Assembly: GCA_900315245.1 (NCBI GenBank)
Contig: OMYJ01000003.1
Coordinates: forward strand, 237,517 to 301,516
DNA length: 64,000 nucleotides
Direction of reading: 5' to 3'
Source: an uncultured Bacteroidales bacterium
GTDB lineage: Bacteria > Bacteroidota > Bacteroidia > Bacteroidales > WCHB1-69
The notes below the pieces were generated by a model. It had not been told where the DNA came from and did not search any database. It saw only the letters and a program-made list of their open reading frames with translations. A program made the translations under genes and the position numbers. Positions within the stretch are counted from its first letter, which is position 1. Every line of letters starts with the position of its first letter. Of the stretch, positions 18,780 to 26,989 are shown piece after piece.

Positions 18780-19448
18780 ATGACAAAACGTATTTACATG
18801 GCAGTTGTCGGGGTTGTTGCATTGCTTGCCGCCTCCTGCTCTCACACGGAAACCACCTACTATCCAGACGGGAGCAAACAGTCTGTTATCCAATACAGGG
18901 GGAAGAAGGAGCACGGGAAAACCGTCTATTTCTACCAGCGTCCCAACACCGTGGAAATGGAAGTGGAGATGAAAAACGGCAAACGCAATGGTGAATTCAA
19001 CCGCTATTTCAAAAACGGATACCTCGACACGCACTGTGTCTATGTGAACGATTCCATTGAGGGACTGGAAGTGATGTACACCGCCAATGGCTGCAAAAGC
19101 CAGGAATACACCTACGTCCACGGAAAGAAAACCGGCCCTCACAAAGCCTATCACCTCGACGGCAACATAAAGATTGAAGGCGGCTTCAACAACGATTTGT
19201 TTGACGGACCATGGAACTATTATGACGAACGGGGCGTCCTGGTGGGCGAAGGCAAGTTCAAGAATGGCAACGGAGAAGTGACTTTCTACGACAAAAACGG
19301 CCACAAAGAACGGACCACCCACTACAAAAACAACAAAAAGGACGGTCCGGAAATATATTACACCCCCACGGGCGAAATATCCCGCGAAATCATCTTCAAA
19401 GAAGACCGCATCATCAGCGACAAAACCGACTCCACTTTGCTGAAATAA
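18780..19448 (+). CDS. YwqK/MORN-repeat lipoprotein
   Basis: A 222-residue protein with a lipoprotein signal; LAASC gives the lipidated cysteine near residue 20. The mature part is a string of MORN-like units of about 22 residues, such as YYPDGSKQSVIQYRGKKEHG, FNRYFKNGYLDT, NYYDERGVLVGEGKF and FYDKNGHKERTTHYKNNKKDG. These are typical of the YwqK-type family, called antitoxins in some databases; no toxin partner is adjacent, so that label should not be trusted here. It is expected to face the periplasm or cell surface. It is followed after one base by the OstA-like gene, so the two are probably one operon with an envelope role. Confidence 0.82.
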   Translation: MTKRIYMAVVGVVALLAASCSHTETTYYPDGSKQSVIQYRGKKEHGKTVYFYQRPNTVEMEVEMKNGKRNGEFNRYFKNGYLDTHCVYVNDSIEGLEVMYTANGCKSQEYTYVHGKKTGPHKAYHLDGNIKIEGGFNNDLFDGPWNYYDERGVLVGEGKFKNGNGEVTFYDKNGHKERTTHYKNNKKDGPEIYYTPTGEISREIIFKEDRIISDKTDSTLLK

Positions 19449-19449
19449 T

Positions 19450-21012
19450 ATGAAGCGATTTCTCGTCATAATTGCCATTCTCTCGCTGTGTGTTTGTAAC
19501 TTGCACGGCCAGAAAAACCGCAAGATCCTCTATCGGGCGGACATGGGCTACTATGACGAGGAGGTTCTTGATGGCGCGAACCGGCTTATCGGGAACGTGA
19601 AGTTCGCCCAAGACAACGTTGTCGGCTACTGCGACAGCGCCTATCTGTACGACGCCGACAACTACATCATCGCCTTCGGAAACCCCGTCCGCATCATCGT
19701 CAGCGACTCCGTAGTCCTGTTCGGACGGCGCGCCTATTACGATGGCAACATCCGACAAGCCGCCATCGCCGAGAATGTCCGGCTGGAGAACGGAAAATCT
19801 TATTTGCTGACTGACAGCCTGTTCTATGACCTCAACACCGACTGCGGCTCCTACACTACCGGTGCCCGCATCTTCAGCGAAGAGGACACGTTGACCAGCG
19901 TTATCGGCAGATACTACACAGCGACAGACGATGCCTACCTCCACCAAAATGTCCAACTGCACAGCAGCAGTTACGTCATGAATTGCGACTCGCTCCGTTA
20001 CAATGTTTCTTACAAAACCGCCTATTTCATCTCCCCCACCCATCTTGTCAGCGATGAAAACACGATTTACACCGAACACGGCTCCTACAACACCAACACC
20101 GACATCTCCGTCTTGTACGGAAATGTTCTGTTAACAGGGGAAAATCAAACCTTATCCGCTGACAGCCTATACTATGACAAAGGGCTGCGGTTCGGAAAAG
20201 CATGGAACAACGCCAAGTTTGTGGACACCGCCAACAACTTCATCCTGCAAGGCAACTACCTCGAACATTACGAAAAAGGAGGCACCTCTATCGCCACCGA
20301 CAGCAATCTGGTCATCTACATTGACGACAACAAAGACACGCTCTTCCTGCATTGCGACACGCTGAAAGTCGATTTCGACACCGCCTCCAACCCCACCCTT
20401 CTGCGCGCTTACTTCCACACCAAATTCCAGCACAAGGATATTCAGGGAGCTTGCGATTCCATGAGCTATAACGTCAACGACTCTATTCTGATGATGTACT
20501 ACAACCCCGTGTTCTGGTCCGACAACTACCAGCTCTCCGGCGACACCGTACGCTTCATCATTTTGGACTCCATACACTCCACTGTTCAGCTGTGCAAATC
20601 CGGATTCATTGTGGGTGGATTGTTTGAAGATACCGAATTCAATCAGATTAAAGGGTTGAATATCAAAGGCTTTTTGGAAGACCAGAATTTGAATCGCGTG
20701 GATATTGTAGGTAACGCCGAATGTATCTATTATATCCAGGAAGAGGATAACTCTCTCATTGGTGTCAACACTTCCATCACCAGCGAAATGCGCATTTACC
20801 TGGACAGCAACAAAATACAACAGATTCGTTATTTTGACGCCCCGAACGGGCAGATAAATCCTGACGAACAAATGACTGAAAAAGACCGGAAACTACAAGG
20901 GTTCAGATGGTTGGATGCTTTCAGACCCCGGAAAACCGAAGACCTCTACGTGATGCCTGTGCCGCGCAAACCCGATGACACGACAAATGACGATGAAACG
21001 ATGAAGCGATGA
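19450..21012 (+). CDS. OstA/LptA-like periplasmic protein
   Basis: A 520-residue protein with a signal peptide (about 1-20, ending NLHGQ). Successive beta-jellyroll repeats of the OstA/LptA kind contain GNVKFAQDNVVGYCDSAYLY, AIAENVRLENGKSYLLTDSL and NVLLTGENQTLSADSLYYD. LptA and the N-terminal domain of LptD form the bridge that carries lipopolysaccharide across the periplasm; this long version is typical of Bacteroidetes. A charged tail (DDTTNDDETMKR) is encoded by a GATGAAGC octamer array that contains its stop codon. It lies between a lipoprotein gene and uvrC. Confidence 0.85.
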   Translation: MKRFLVIIAILSLCVCNLHGQKNRKILYRADMGYYDEEVLDGANRLIGNVKFAQDNVVGYCDSAYLYDADNYIIAFGNPVRIIVSDSVVLFGRRAYYDGNIRQAAIAENVRLENGKSYLLTDSLFYDLNTDCGSYTTGARIFSEEDTLTSVIGRYYTATDDAYLHQNVQLHSSSYVMNCDSLRYNVSYKTAYFISPTHLVSDENTIYTEHGSYNTNTDISVLYGNVLLTGENQTLSADSLYYDKGLRFGKAWNNAKFVDTANNFILQGNYLEHYEKGGTSIATDSNLVIYIDDNKDTLFLHCDTLKVDFDTASNPTLLRAYFHTKFQHKDIQGACDSMSYNVNDSILMMYYNPVFWSDNYQLSGDTVRFIILDSIHSTVQLCKSGFIVGGLFEDTEFNQIKGLNIKGFLEDQNLNRVDIVGNAECIYYIQEEDNSLIGVNTSITSEMRIYLDSNKIQQIRYFDAPNGQINPDEQMTEKDRKLQGFRWLDAFRPRKTEDLYVMPVPRKPDDTTNDDETMKR

Positions 21013-21020
21013 AGCGATGA
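20989..21020 (+). repeat. GATGAAGC octamer array at the OstA-like/uvrC junction
   Basis: About four octamer copies (GATGAAAC, GATGAAGC twice, GATGAATA) cover the last codons and TGA stop of the upstream gene and the uvrC start codon. Copy-number change would alter the C-terminus of the OstA-like protein and the spacing to uvrC. Confidence 0.8.
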
Positions 21021-22798
21021 ATAAAGTTTCCGAACATATAAATCTGATTTTAAAGACTTTACCGGAAAAACCAGGTGTTTACCGCTTCTACGACGAAAAG
21101 GGCACGGTAATCTATGTCGGGAAGGCCAAGCGGCTGAAGCGGCGGGTATCCTCCTACTTCAACAAGGATCACGACTCTGCCAAAGTACGGATGTTGGTGA
21201 CGAAAATCCGCGACATCCAAACGGTGGTGGTGGACAGCGAATGGGAGGCTTTATTGCTGGAAAACAGTATGATCAAGCAGTTCAAGCCGAAGTACAACAT
21301 CATGCTGAAGGACGACAAGACTTACCCGTGGATTGCAGTCACGAAAGAACCGTTTGCGCGGGTGTTCCCCACGCGCCGCCCCGACCCGGCCAGGATGCAC
21401 CTTTTCGGGCCCTACTCCTCCGTGAAACAGATGAACGTGCTGCTTGACCTCATCAACGAGATGTTTCCGATACGCAACTGCAAAATACTGAAAAACAACG
21501 ACCGCCCTTGCATGCAGTATCAAATCAAAAAGTGCGCCGCACCATGCTGCGGACTTATTACGCAGGAGGATTATCAAAGGAATATCGAAAAAGCAACGCA
21601 AATCATCAAAGGCAACCGCAAGGAAGTGATACGACAGCTGAAAGAGGAGATGATGCGGTACGCCAACGAATGGAAATTTGAGCAGGCAGGCGATGTCAAG
21701 CGCAAAATCGAGGCTTTGGAGAACTTCATCGGCAAGTCGGTGGTCGTGAACCCCGCTCTTACCAACATGGATGTCTTCGGCATGGAAGAAGACGACAACT
21801 GTTTTTATATCAGTTTTTTGCGTGTCATTGACGGAGCGGTTGTGCAAGCTCACACATTGGAAATCGACAACCGGATGGACACCACACCCGAAGATGCGCT
21901 TTGGGCCGGCATCCTGGAAATCCAAGAGCGGTTGGGCGGTCTTTCCCCCACCCTTTTGGTTCCCTTCGCGCCCGCGCTCGCACCCGAGGGTTGGGACATT
22001 CAAGTGCCACAGCGCGGTGACAAGCGCAAACTGCTGGAACTGGCCATCCACAACGCCCATTTCTATCTGTTGGAAAAGAAGAAACGTCAGGATTTGGTGG
22101 ATCCCGACCGTCGCAACCAACGCGTCCTGCTGGCTTTGCAAGAGGCTTTAGGCATGAAGACCTTGCCTCGCCGCATCGAATGCTTCGACAACTCCAACAC
22201 CCAAGGTGAGGATCCTGTGGCCGCCATGAGCTGCTTCATCGACGGCAAGCCCGCCAAAAGCGAATATCGGCATTTCCTCATCAAGACGGTCGTCGGTGCC
22301 AATGACTTCGCATCCATGGAGGAAATCATTTACCGCCGCTACCACCGACTGTTGGAGGAGGGGAAGCCTCTTCCTGATCTTGTGGTCATCGACGGTGGCA
22401 AAGGGCAGCTGGGTTACGCCTGGAACGCACTGAAAGCCCTGCATATCGAAGACCGTTTCATGATGGTCGGTATCGCCGAACGTTTGGAGGACATATACAA
22501 AGTGGGCGACCCTTACCCCATCTACATCAACAAGCGTTCCGAAGCACAGAAGCTACTGCAGCACGTCCGTGACGAAGTTCACCGCTTCGGCATCACCCAC
22601 CACCGCAAACGCCGCAGCAAAACCAGCATCGCCTCCGTGTTAGACAACGCGCCCGGAATCGGCAAAATCCTAAAAACCAAACTGCTGAGAGAATTCAAGA
22701 GCGTCTCGAAAATCAAAGCCGCCTCCGAAGCCGAACTCGCCGCCGTCATCGGCCCCAAAAAAGCCGCCGACCTCAAACAATACCTTTCCAAAATGTAG
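21017..22798 (+). CDS. uvrC: UvrABC system protein C (excinuclease subunit)
   Basis: A 593-residue UvrC, which makes both incisions in nucleotide excision repair after UvrA/UvrB damage recognition. The N-terminal GIY-YIG nuclease (about 16-95) shows GVYRFYDEKGTVIYVGKAK and SSYF. A UVR domain follows (about 205-240; KEEMMRYANEWKFEQAGDVK), which binds UvrB. The central RNase H-like endonuclease domain contains IECFDNSNTQGEDPVAAM and LVVIDGGKGQL with its catalytic aspartates. The C-terminal helix-hairpin-helix pair starts near ASVLDNAPGIGKI. The start at 21017 follows the octamer array. The TAG stop lies inside the ATGTAGA heptamers that begin the downstream repeat. Confidence 0.96.
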   Translation: MNKVSEHINLILKTLPEKPGVYRFYDEKGTVIYVGKAKRLKRRVSSYFNKDHDSAKVRMLVTKIRDIQTVVVDSEWEALLLENSMIKQFKPKYNIMLKDDKTYPWIAVTKEPFARVFPTRRPDPARMHLFGPYSSVKQMNVLLDLINEMFPIRNCKILKNNDRPCMQYQIKKCAAPCCGLITQEDYQRNIEKATQIIKGNRKEVIRQLKEEMMRYANEWKFEQAGDVKRKIEALENFIGKSVVVNPALTNMDVFGMEEDDNCFYISFLRVIDGAVVQAHTLEIDNRMDTTPEDALWAGILEIQERLGGLSPTLLVPFAPALAPEGWDIQVPQRGDKRKLLELAIHNAHFYLLEKKKRQDLVDPDRRNQRVLLALQEALGMKTLPRRIECFDNSNTQGEDPVAAMSCFIDGKPAKSEYRHFLIKTVVGANDFASMEEIIYRRYHRLLEEGKPLPDLVVIDGGKGQLGYAWNALKALHIEDRFMMVGIAERLEDIYKVGDPYPIYINKRSEAQKLLQHVRDEVHRFGITHHRKRRSKTSIASVLDNAPGIGKILKTKLLREFKSVSKIKAASEAELAAVIGPKKAADLKQYLSKM

Positions 22799-22860
22799 AA
22801 TGCAAAATGTAGAATGTAGAATATATAATAAAATTCCTTGAGCAGCCCCGAAGGGGCAAG
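22793..22860 (+). repeat. Composite repeat, copy A (heptamers plus GC hairpin)
   Basis: ATGTAGA-type heptamers start at the uvrC stop codon. They are followed by an ATAAAATT segment and CCTTGAGCAGCCCCGA with a GCCCCGAAGGGGC hairpin. The same order of parts occurs in opposite orientation at 35498-35566, which makes this a dispersed element. Confidence 0.8.
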
Positions 22861-22953
22861 ACGCACGAAGTGCTAATAACCCCACACAAGCAAAGCGCAG
22901 TGTGGGGCGTATGCACCCGCCACAGCCCCGAAGGGGCAAGACGCGCGAAGCGC
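22843..22953 (+). repeat. Direct repeat pair and hairpin before the carboxypeptidase gene
   Basis: Two 31-bp copies, at 22843-22873 and 22923-22953, begin CAGCCCCGAAGGGGCAAGAC and differ at three positions. Each holds a GCCCC-GAA-GGGGC hairpin. Between them CCCCACAC (22880-22887) pairs with GTGTGGGG (22900-22907). The hairpins could end uvrC transcription, but no T-tract follows. Confidence 0.8.
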
Positions 22954-22983
22954 AATGTGGAACATCACAAAAAGAAAAAGAAA

Positions 22984-24672
22984 ATGAAGAAAAACCTCAT
23001 CATCACCATCATCGCCGCAATCATCGCCGTCTCGGCCACGGCACAAAACAACCAACTGACATACCCCGCCACATACGTGGAAACGGTGGTGGACGCCGCA
23101 ACGCTGCAGGAGTTGGCGCGAGAGTTCTCCGTTGACCAAGTGAAACGGAATCCCGACAACACTTTCAACACCCGCATCAGCTTGTCATACAAAGACTTTG
23201 ACCACTTCCTGTCAAAGCAAATCCCATATTCGGCCTTCATGCCGACCCGCGCCTCTGTGCAGATGGCGCAAAACTACGAACAGATGATCTCCGGCTGGAA
23301 CCGCTATCCGACCTACAACACTTACCTCGCCATGATGGACACCTTCCAGACCCGCTATCCGCAACTCTGCAAGATTGACACCATATTGGCCGCCACTCCC
23401 AACAACCACAGCATTCTCTGCGCTCATATCAGCAACAACCTCAACGACAATGAGGGCAAACCGTCAATCTTCTACACCTCCACCATCCACGGGGATGAAG
23501 TGGTGGGTTATTACATGATGCTCAGGTTGATTGATCTACTGTTAACCAATTATTACACAAATACTTATATCGCTGAATTAGTTGACAATGTGGACATCTG
23601 GATTTGTCCGCTGCACAACCCTGACGGCACCTATTTCGAATCCAATAACCAAATCAACAGCTGGCCTATCTCTACACGTTATAACAGTAATTGGGAGGAC
23701 CTGAACCGGGTTTTCCCAGAAGTTTCAATGCCGGTCACCAAAGAGACATACGAACCGGAGGTGGAAGCCATGATGCAGTTCATGGGAGCACATAACTTCA
23801 CCCTTGCGGCCAATCTTCACGGTGGCGCGGAGGTTTTCAACTATCCGTGGGACAGCTGGACATCGTCGCAACGCAGCCACGCCGACGCTGACTGGTGGGA
23901 GTATGTCGGCCACAATTTCGCTAACACATGTCACCAATTTTCCAACACCTACATGACTGAAGAAAACAATGGGATCACAGCGGGTGGCGACTGGTACGTC
24001 ATCTACGGCTCCATGCAGGATTACCATAACTTCTACCTCGGCACCCGTCATGTCACCATAGAAGTTTGCGATGACAAAGTCCTCTCATCCAGCCAATTGC
24101 CAAACTATTGGGGATATGCTTACCTCGCCTTCCTGAACTTCATCGCAGAAGCGGACAATGGCATCCACGGCACCGTCACAGACTCAACAACGGGTGAGCC
24201 GCTACAGGCGCTGGTTTATATCACCAACCACGACCTCGACCACTCTTACGTGGAGACCACCCTGCCCTACGGCGACTACCACCGCCCCATCAAAGGCGGA
24301 CAATATTCGGTGACCTATTCGGCTGAAGGCTATCTCCCGAAAACCATTGTCACCACAATCGCCGACGGCGAGAAATTGGTGCAAAACGTACAGCTTTCCA
24401 AACCCGTCGGCATCCCCGACCACGAAAGCCGAATCACTGTTTATCCCAATCCGGCACACGATTTCCTCACCGTGGAACTGTCTGATGGAATGGAAATTAA
24501 AAACATTACCCTATATGACATACAAGGCCGGTTGGTAGAGGCGGATAATTATTCGGCCCTACCATCGGGAAATCTCAGATTAGATGTCAGCCACATCCCT
24601 GCAGGCACCTATATCCTGCATATCAGCACCGCCGACAACGGGGAGATTATCCGAAAAGTACACATCCTTTAA
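22984..24672 (+). CDS. Secreted M14 zinc carboxypeptidase with T9SS type A sorting domain
   Basis: A 562-residue protein with a signal peptide (about 1-20, ending VSATA). The M14 domain (about 105-390) has the zinc ligands H169 and E172 in TIHGDEVVGYY, H279 in ANLHGGAEVF, the substrate-binding region in NWEDLNRVFPE, and the likely catalytic E360 in RHVTIEVCDDK. A carboxypeptidase-regulatory-like beta domain follows (about 391-475; GIHGTVTDSTTGEPLQALVY). The C-terminal type A sorting domain (about 485-562) has YPNPAHDFLTVEL and ends GEIIRKVHIL. It should act on the cell surface or outside, trimming C-terminal residues from peptides. The longer frame starting at 22870 runs through the repeats and is rejected. 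Confidence 0.92.
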   Translation: MKKNLIITIIAAIIAVSATAQNNQLTYPATYVETVVDAATLQELAREFSVDQVKRNPDNTFNTRISLSYKDFDHFLSKQIPYSAFMPTRASVQMAQNYEQMISGWNRYPTYNTYLAMMDTFQTRYPQLCKIDTILAATPNNHSILCAHISNNLNDNEGKPSIFYTSTIHGDEVVGYYMMLRLIDLLLTNYYTNTYIAELVDNVDIWICPLHNPDGTYFESNNQINSWPISTRYNSNWEDLNRVFPEVSMPVTKETYEPEVEAMMQFMGAHNFTLAANLHGGAEVFNYPWDSWTSSQRSHADADWWEYVGHNFANTCHQFSNTYMTEENNGITAGGDWYVIYGSMQDYHNFYLGTRHVTIEVCDDKVLSSSQLPNYWGYAYLAFLNFIAEADNGIHGTVTDSTTGEPLQALVYITNHDLDHSYVETTLPYGDYHRPIKGGQYSVTYSAEGYLPKTIVTTIADGEKLVQNVQLSKPVGIPDHESRITVYPNPAHDFLTVELSDGMEIKNITLYDIQGRLVEADNYSALPSGNLRLDVSHIPAGTYILHISTADNGEIIRKVHIL

Positions 24673-24745
24673 CGAGGAAAACCATTCTTTTTCACTCCGC
24701 GGCTTGTTTTTTTTCGCTTTGGTACAAAGGTATGGATTTTTTTAT

Positions 24746-24753
24746 TACTTTTG
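24746..24753 (+). promoter_or_regulatory. Promoter -7 element for the DUF4328 gene
   Basis: TACTTTTG followed by C fits TAnnTTTG; TTTG at 24718-24721 is a possible -33 box with 24 bp spacing. The leader to the ATG at 24823 is about 63 nt. Confidence 0.55.
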
Positions 24754-24822
24754 CTACGCTTAATTTGTAGCAAATAGATTTCCTAAATTTCTGAAAATTA
24801 GTAATATATAATAATTTTTAGT

Positions 24823-25767
24823 ATGAAAAAATTGACAAATAACACTTCTTTGGGCAAACTTATTCTGCTCTGCAACGTGGTGGTGCTCGTGCTTTTCATC
24901 ATCTCCATGCTGTTCCTGATGAAATTTGACAAGACCAACCGGGCTGTCATTCAAGAACGCAAACATTACAATGATTTGTACGAAGCTTACGCCACCGCAC
25001 AACACCCTCTGCGGCAAGACAGCGCTGAAGTGGAGTACTATCAGTATAAATTAGACACGCTGCAACAGAAAACTCCTGCCAACAAAGACGAAAGAAAAGC
25101 GCTCAGCGAAAGCATTGAAGTCACCAAGCAGACGCTTGCCGACAAGAAGAAACAGCAAGAGGAACACTGGAAAAGTGTGGCTGAACTCGAACAAGAATAC
25201 ACCCCGGCTCTGCAAAACTGGGAGAACCTGAATGCTGACAATGCCGCCGCCAAGAAGAAATTCTGGATCATAGCAGCTCTGACCATTATCGCTTTCCTCA
25301 TCAAAACGTTCATCTTCGCCGTCTGGGGCGCGAAAAACAACAAGAACCTGCGCGCTATCGCTCCTTGGATGCAAAGCGGCATGAAACCCTGGATGTCTTA
25401 CGTGGCGTGGTTCGTTCCCATCTACAACCTCATCAAACCGCTCTCCTTCTTCAAGGAAGTCTGGAACGAGACTGACTACGCCCTGGAGAATTTCGGTGTT
25501 GTCGAGAGAGACGAGAACAAAGTCGATAACTCTAATATTTACATGTCCATTTGGTGGGGATTCCTGCTTTGCTGCGTATGGCTGATGAACTACATCCTGT
25601 TCTGCACCTTCTTCCGCGAAGGCGCTCTCTACGTGAAAGCCAACCACGGCACAATGGTGGTTGTCGCCATCGTACTTATGGTCATCTGCATGATTATCGA
25701 GTCTTTGCTGATTATCAAATACAACAAGAAGAATCTTAAGATGATTGAAAACGAGGACAAGTTTTAA
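24823..25767 (+). CDS. DUF4328-type membrane protein with coiled coil
   Basis: A 314-residue inner-membrane protein. A first membrane segment (about 12-34) is followed by a charged, coiled-coil-like region (about 40-140; DTLQQKTPANKDERKALSES and similar). At least three more membrane segments follow: about 146-168, 180-205 around WMSYVAWFVPIYNLIKPLSF, and two near the C-terminus. The WFVPIYNLIKP stretch with nearby EVWNETD fits DUF4328, a family without known function. The N-terminal helical extension is additional. It is monocistronic, with its own promoter and a strong terminator. Confidence 0.75.
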   Translation: MKKLTNNTSLGKLILLCNVVVLVLFIISMLFLMKFDKTNRAVIQERKHYNDLYEAYATAQHPLRQDSAEVEYYQYKLDTLQQKTPANKDERKALSESIEVTKQTLADKKKQQEEHWKSVAELEQEYTPALQNWENLNADNAAAKKKFWIIAALTIIAFLIKTFIFAVWGAKNNKNLRAIAPWMQSGMKPWMSYVAWFVPIYNLIKPLSFFKEVWNETDYALENFGVVERDENKVDNSNIYMSIWWGFLLCCVWLMNYILFCTFFREGALYVKANHGTMVVVAIVLMVICMIIESLLIIKYNKKNLKMIENEDKF

Positions 25768-25790
25768 TCAATAAATCATATCGCCTAAAG

Positions 25791-25817
25791 AAAAAGCAGG
25801 GGTTATCCCTGCTTTTT
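25791..25817. terminator. Bidirectional intrinsic terminator
   Basis: AAAAAGCAGGG pairs with CCCTGCTTTTT around a short GTTAT loop. A-tract on the left and T-tract on the right let it work in both directions between the convergent DUF4328 and glycosyltransferase genes. Confidence 0.92.
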
Positions 25818-25837
25818 TTATTTTGTGAAAACGGATA

Positions 25838-26962
25838 TCACGGTAGTGCTTTTTCTATGGTTTCCCACAACAAATCGGCCGTTCGATCCCAAGTGAAAAG
25901 CCCTTTTCGGGCAATGGCTTTCTCTATCAAAGTGTTTCGTAAATTATCATCATGCTGTAAACTAGCCATTGCTTCGGCCAACTGGTCAGGATTGTATGGA
26001 TCCACCAAGACGGCGGCATCACCCGCTATTTCCGGCATGGCAGTCACATTGGAGGTGATGATAGGAACATGCGCGTTGAAAGAATCCACAATGGGGAGGC
26101 CAAAGCCTTCAAAAAGAGAAGTGTAAACCATAGCGGTGGCACTGGCGGTCAGCTCGCAGACGGCATCCAAAGGCTGGCGACCAAGAAGAAGCACATCGCC
26201 ACGGTGTCGCATCTTCAGATACGTGTCCTCAATCTCCCCTGCCCACCATTTCTTGTCGCCCACTACCACTAATTTCGTGGGATTGGAACGGCTGTCCTTG
26301 AAAATGTCGAAAGCCCTGAAAATGTTATCCAGGTTTTTACGTTTATGGATAAGCCCCACAAAGAGAAAATAGTCGCATCCATCCGTGTATTTTCGTTTGA
26401 CCTGCTCCTGCTGCTCCTTTGTGAGAGGCTTGTAGGCCGGATTATTTCCCGAGAAAACAACATTGACTTTATCCGGATCAACATGAAACGATTGGATTAT
26501 ATCCTGACGGCTGTATTCCGAAACTGTGGCCAACTGGGTGGCGTTCCGTGCGAACTTTGGAAAAAATCTGCCGTAGTAGCGTTGCACAACCGGCGGCACA
26601 AACTCGGGATGATGCAGAAAATTAAGATCATGGATAACATTAACCACCGGTATGTCCAATTTGGTCGGAATCCAACCGTCCGTGGAAAGAAACAGATCGG
26701 GGTTTATCTTTTTGATTTTCAAAGGAATACCATGCTCAAAAAAGAGATACCAAAGATATGGATGACGCGCCTGCGGATATGCCACGACCGGCGTGATATT
26801 GTCAGAAAAAAGAAAAGAATCGTCATATTTCCTGTCAAAAAGGAAAAAAAACTGATGTTCGGGGTGCAACCGCGTAATCCGGCGCAAAGTCTCAAATGTG
26901 AACTGTCCGATACCCTCCAACCTGTCCTTCAGCAGCAGACGTGTGTTTACGGCTATCTTCAT
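25838..26962 (-). CDS. Glycosyltransferase family 4 (GT-B fold)
   Basis: A 374-residue cytoplasmic or membrane-associated glycosyltransferase. The N-terminal acceptor domain includes PVVNVIHDLNFLHHPEFVP and ATVSEYSRQDII. The C-terminal donor domain begins at FLFVGLIHKRKNLDNIFRAF and has the nucleotide-sugar site SLFEGFGLPIVDSFNAHVPI with the EX7E-like pair, then DAAVLVDPYNPDQLAEAM. Such enzymes transfer a sugar from a nucleotide donor to lipid-linked or surface glycans; the sugar cannot be told. It lies 24 bp downstream of recJ, but a TAATTTTG element at 26982-26989 (on the - strand) may give it its own promoter. Confidence 0.9.
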   Translation of the reverse strand: MKIAVNTRLLLKDRLEGIGQFTFETLRRITRLHPEHQFFFLFDRKYDDSFLFSDNITPVVAYPQARHPYLWYLFFEHGIPLKIKKINPDLFLSTDGWIPTKLDIPVVNVIHDLNFLHHPEFVPPVVQRYYGRFFPKFARNATQLATVSEYSRQDIIQSFHVDPDKVNVVFSGNNPAYKPLTKEQQEQVKRKYTDGCDYFLFVGLIHKRKNLDNIFRAFDIFKDSRSNPTKLVVVGDKKWWAGEIEDTYLKMRHRGDVLLLGRQPLDAVCELTASATAMVYTSLFEGFGLPIVDSFNAHVPIITSNVTAMPEIAGDAAVLVDPYNPDQLAEAMASLQHDDNLRNTLIEKAIARKGLFTWDRTADLLWETIEKALP

Positions 26963-26981
26963 TACACCAACTGTTTTTTGG

Positions 26982-26989
26982 CAAAATTA
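26982..26989 (-). promoter_or_regulatory. Possible promoter -7 element for the glycosyltransferase
   Basis: Reading the - strand, TAATTTTG followed by CC fits TAnnTTTG and lies about 20 bp before the start. It overlaps the recJ stop codon. There is no clear -33 box. Confidence 0.4.

Noticed and set aside
18780..19448. Antitoxin function for the YwqK-like lipoprotein
   Set aside because: Database name only. The protein has a lipoprotein signal and MORN-like repeats, and no toxin gene is adjacent.
22870..22983. N-terminal extension of the carboxypeptidase
   Set aside because: The extension translates the GC repeats, and a clear signal peptide starts at 22984.
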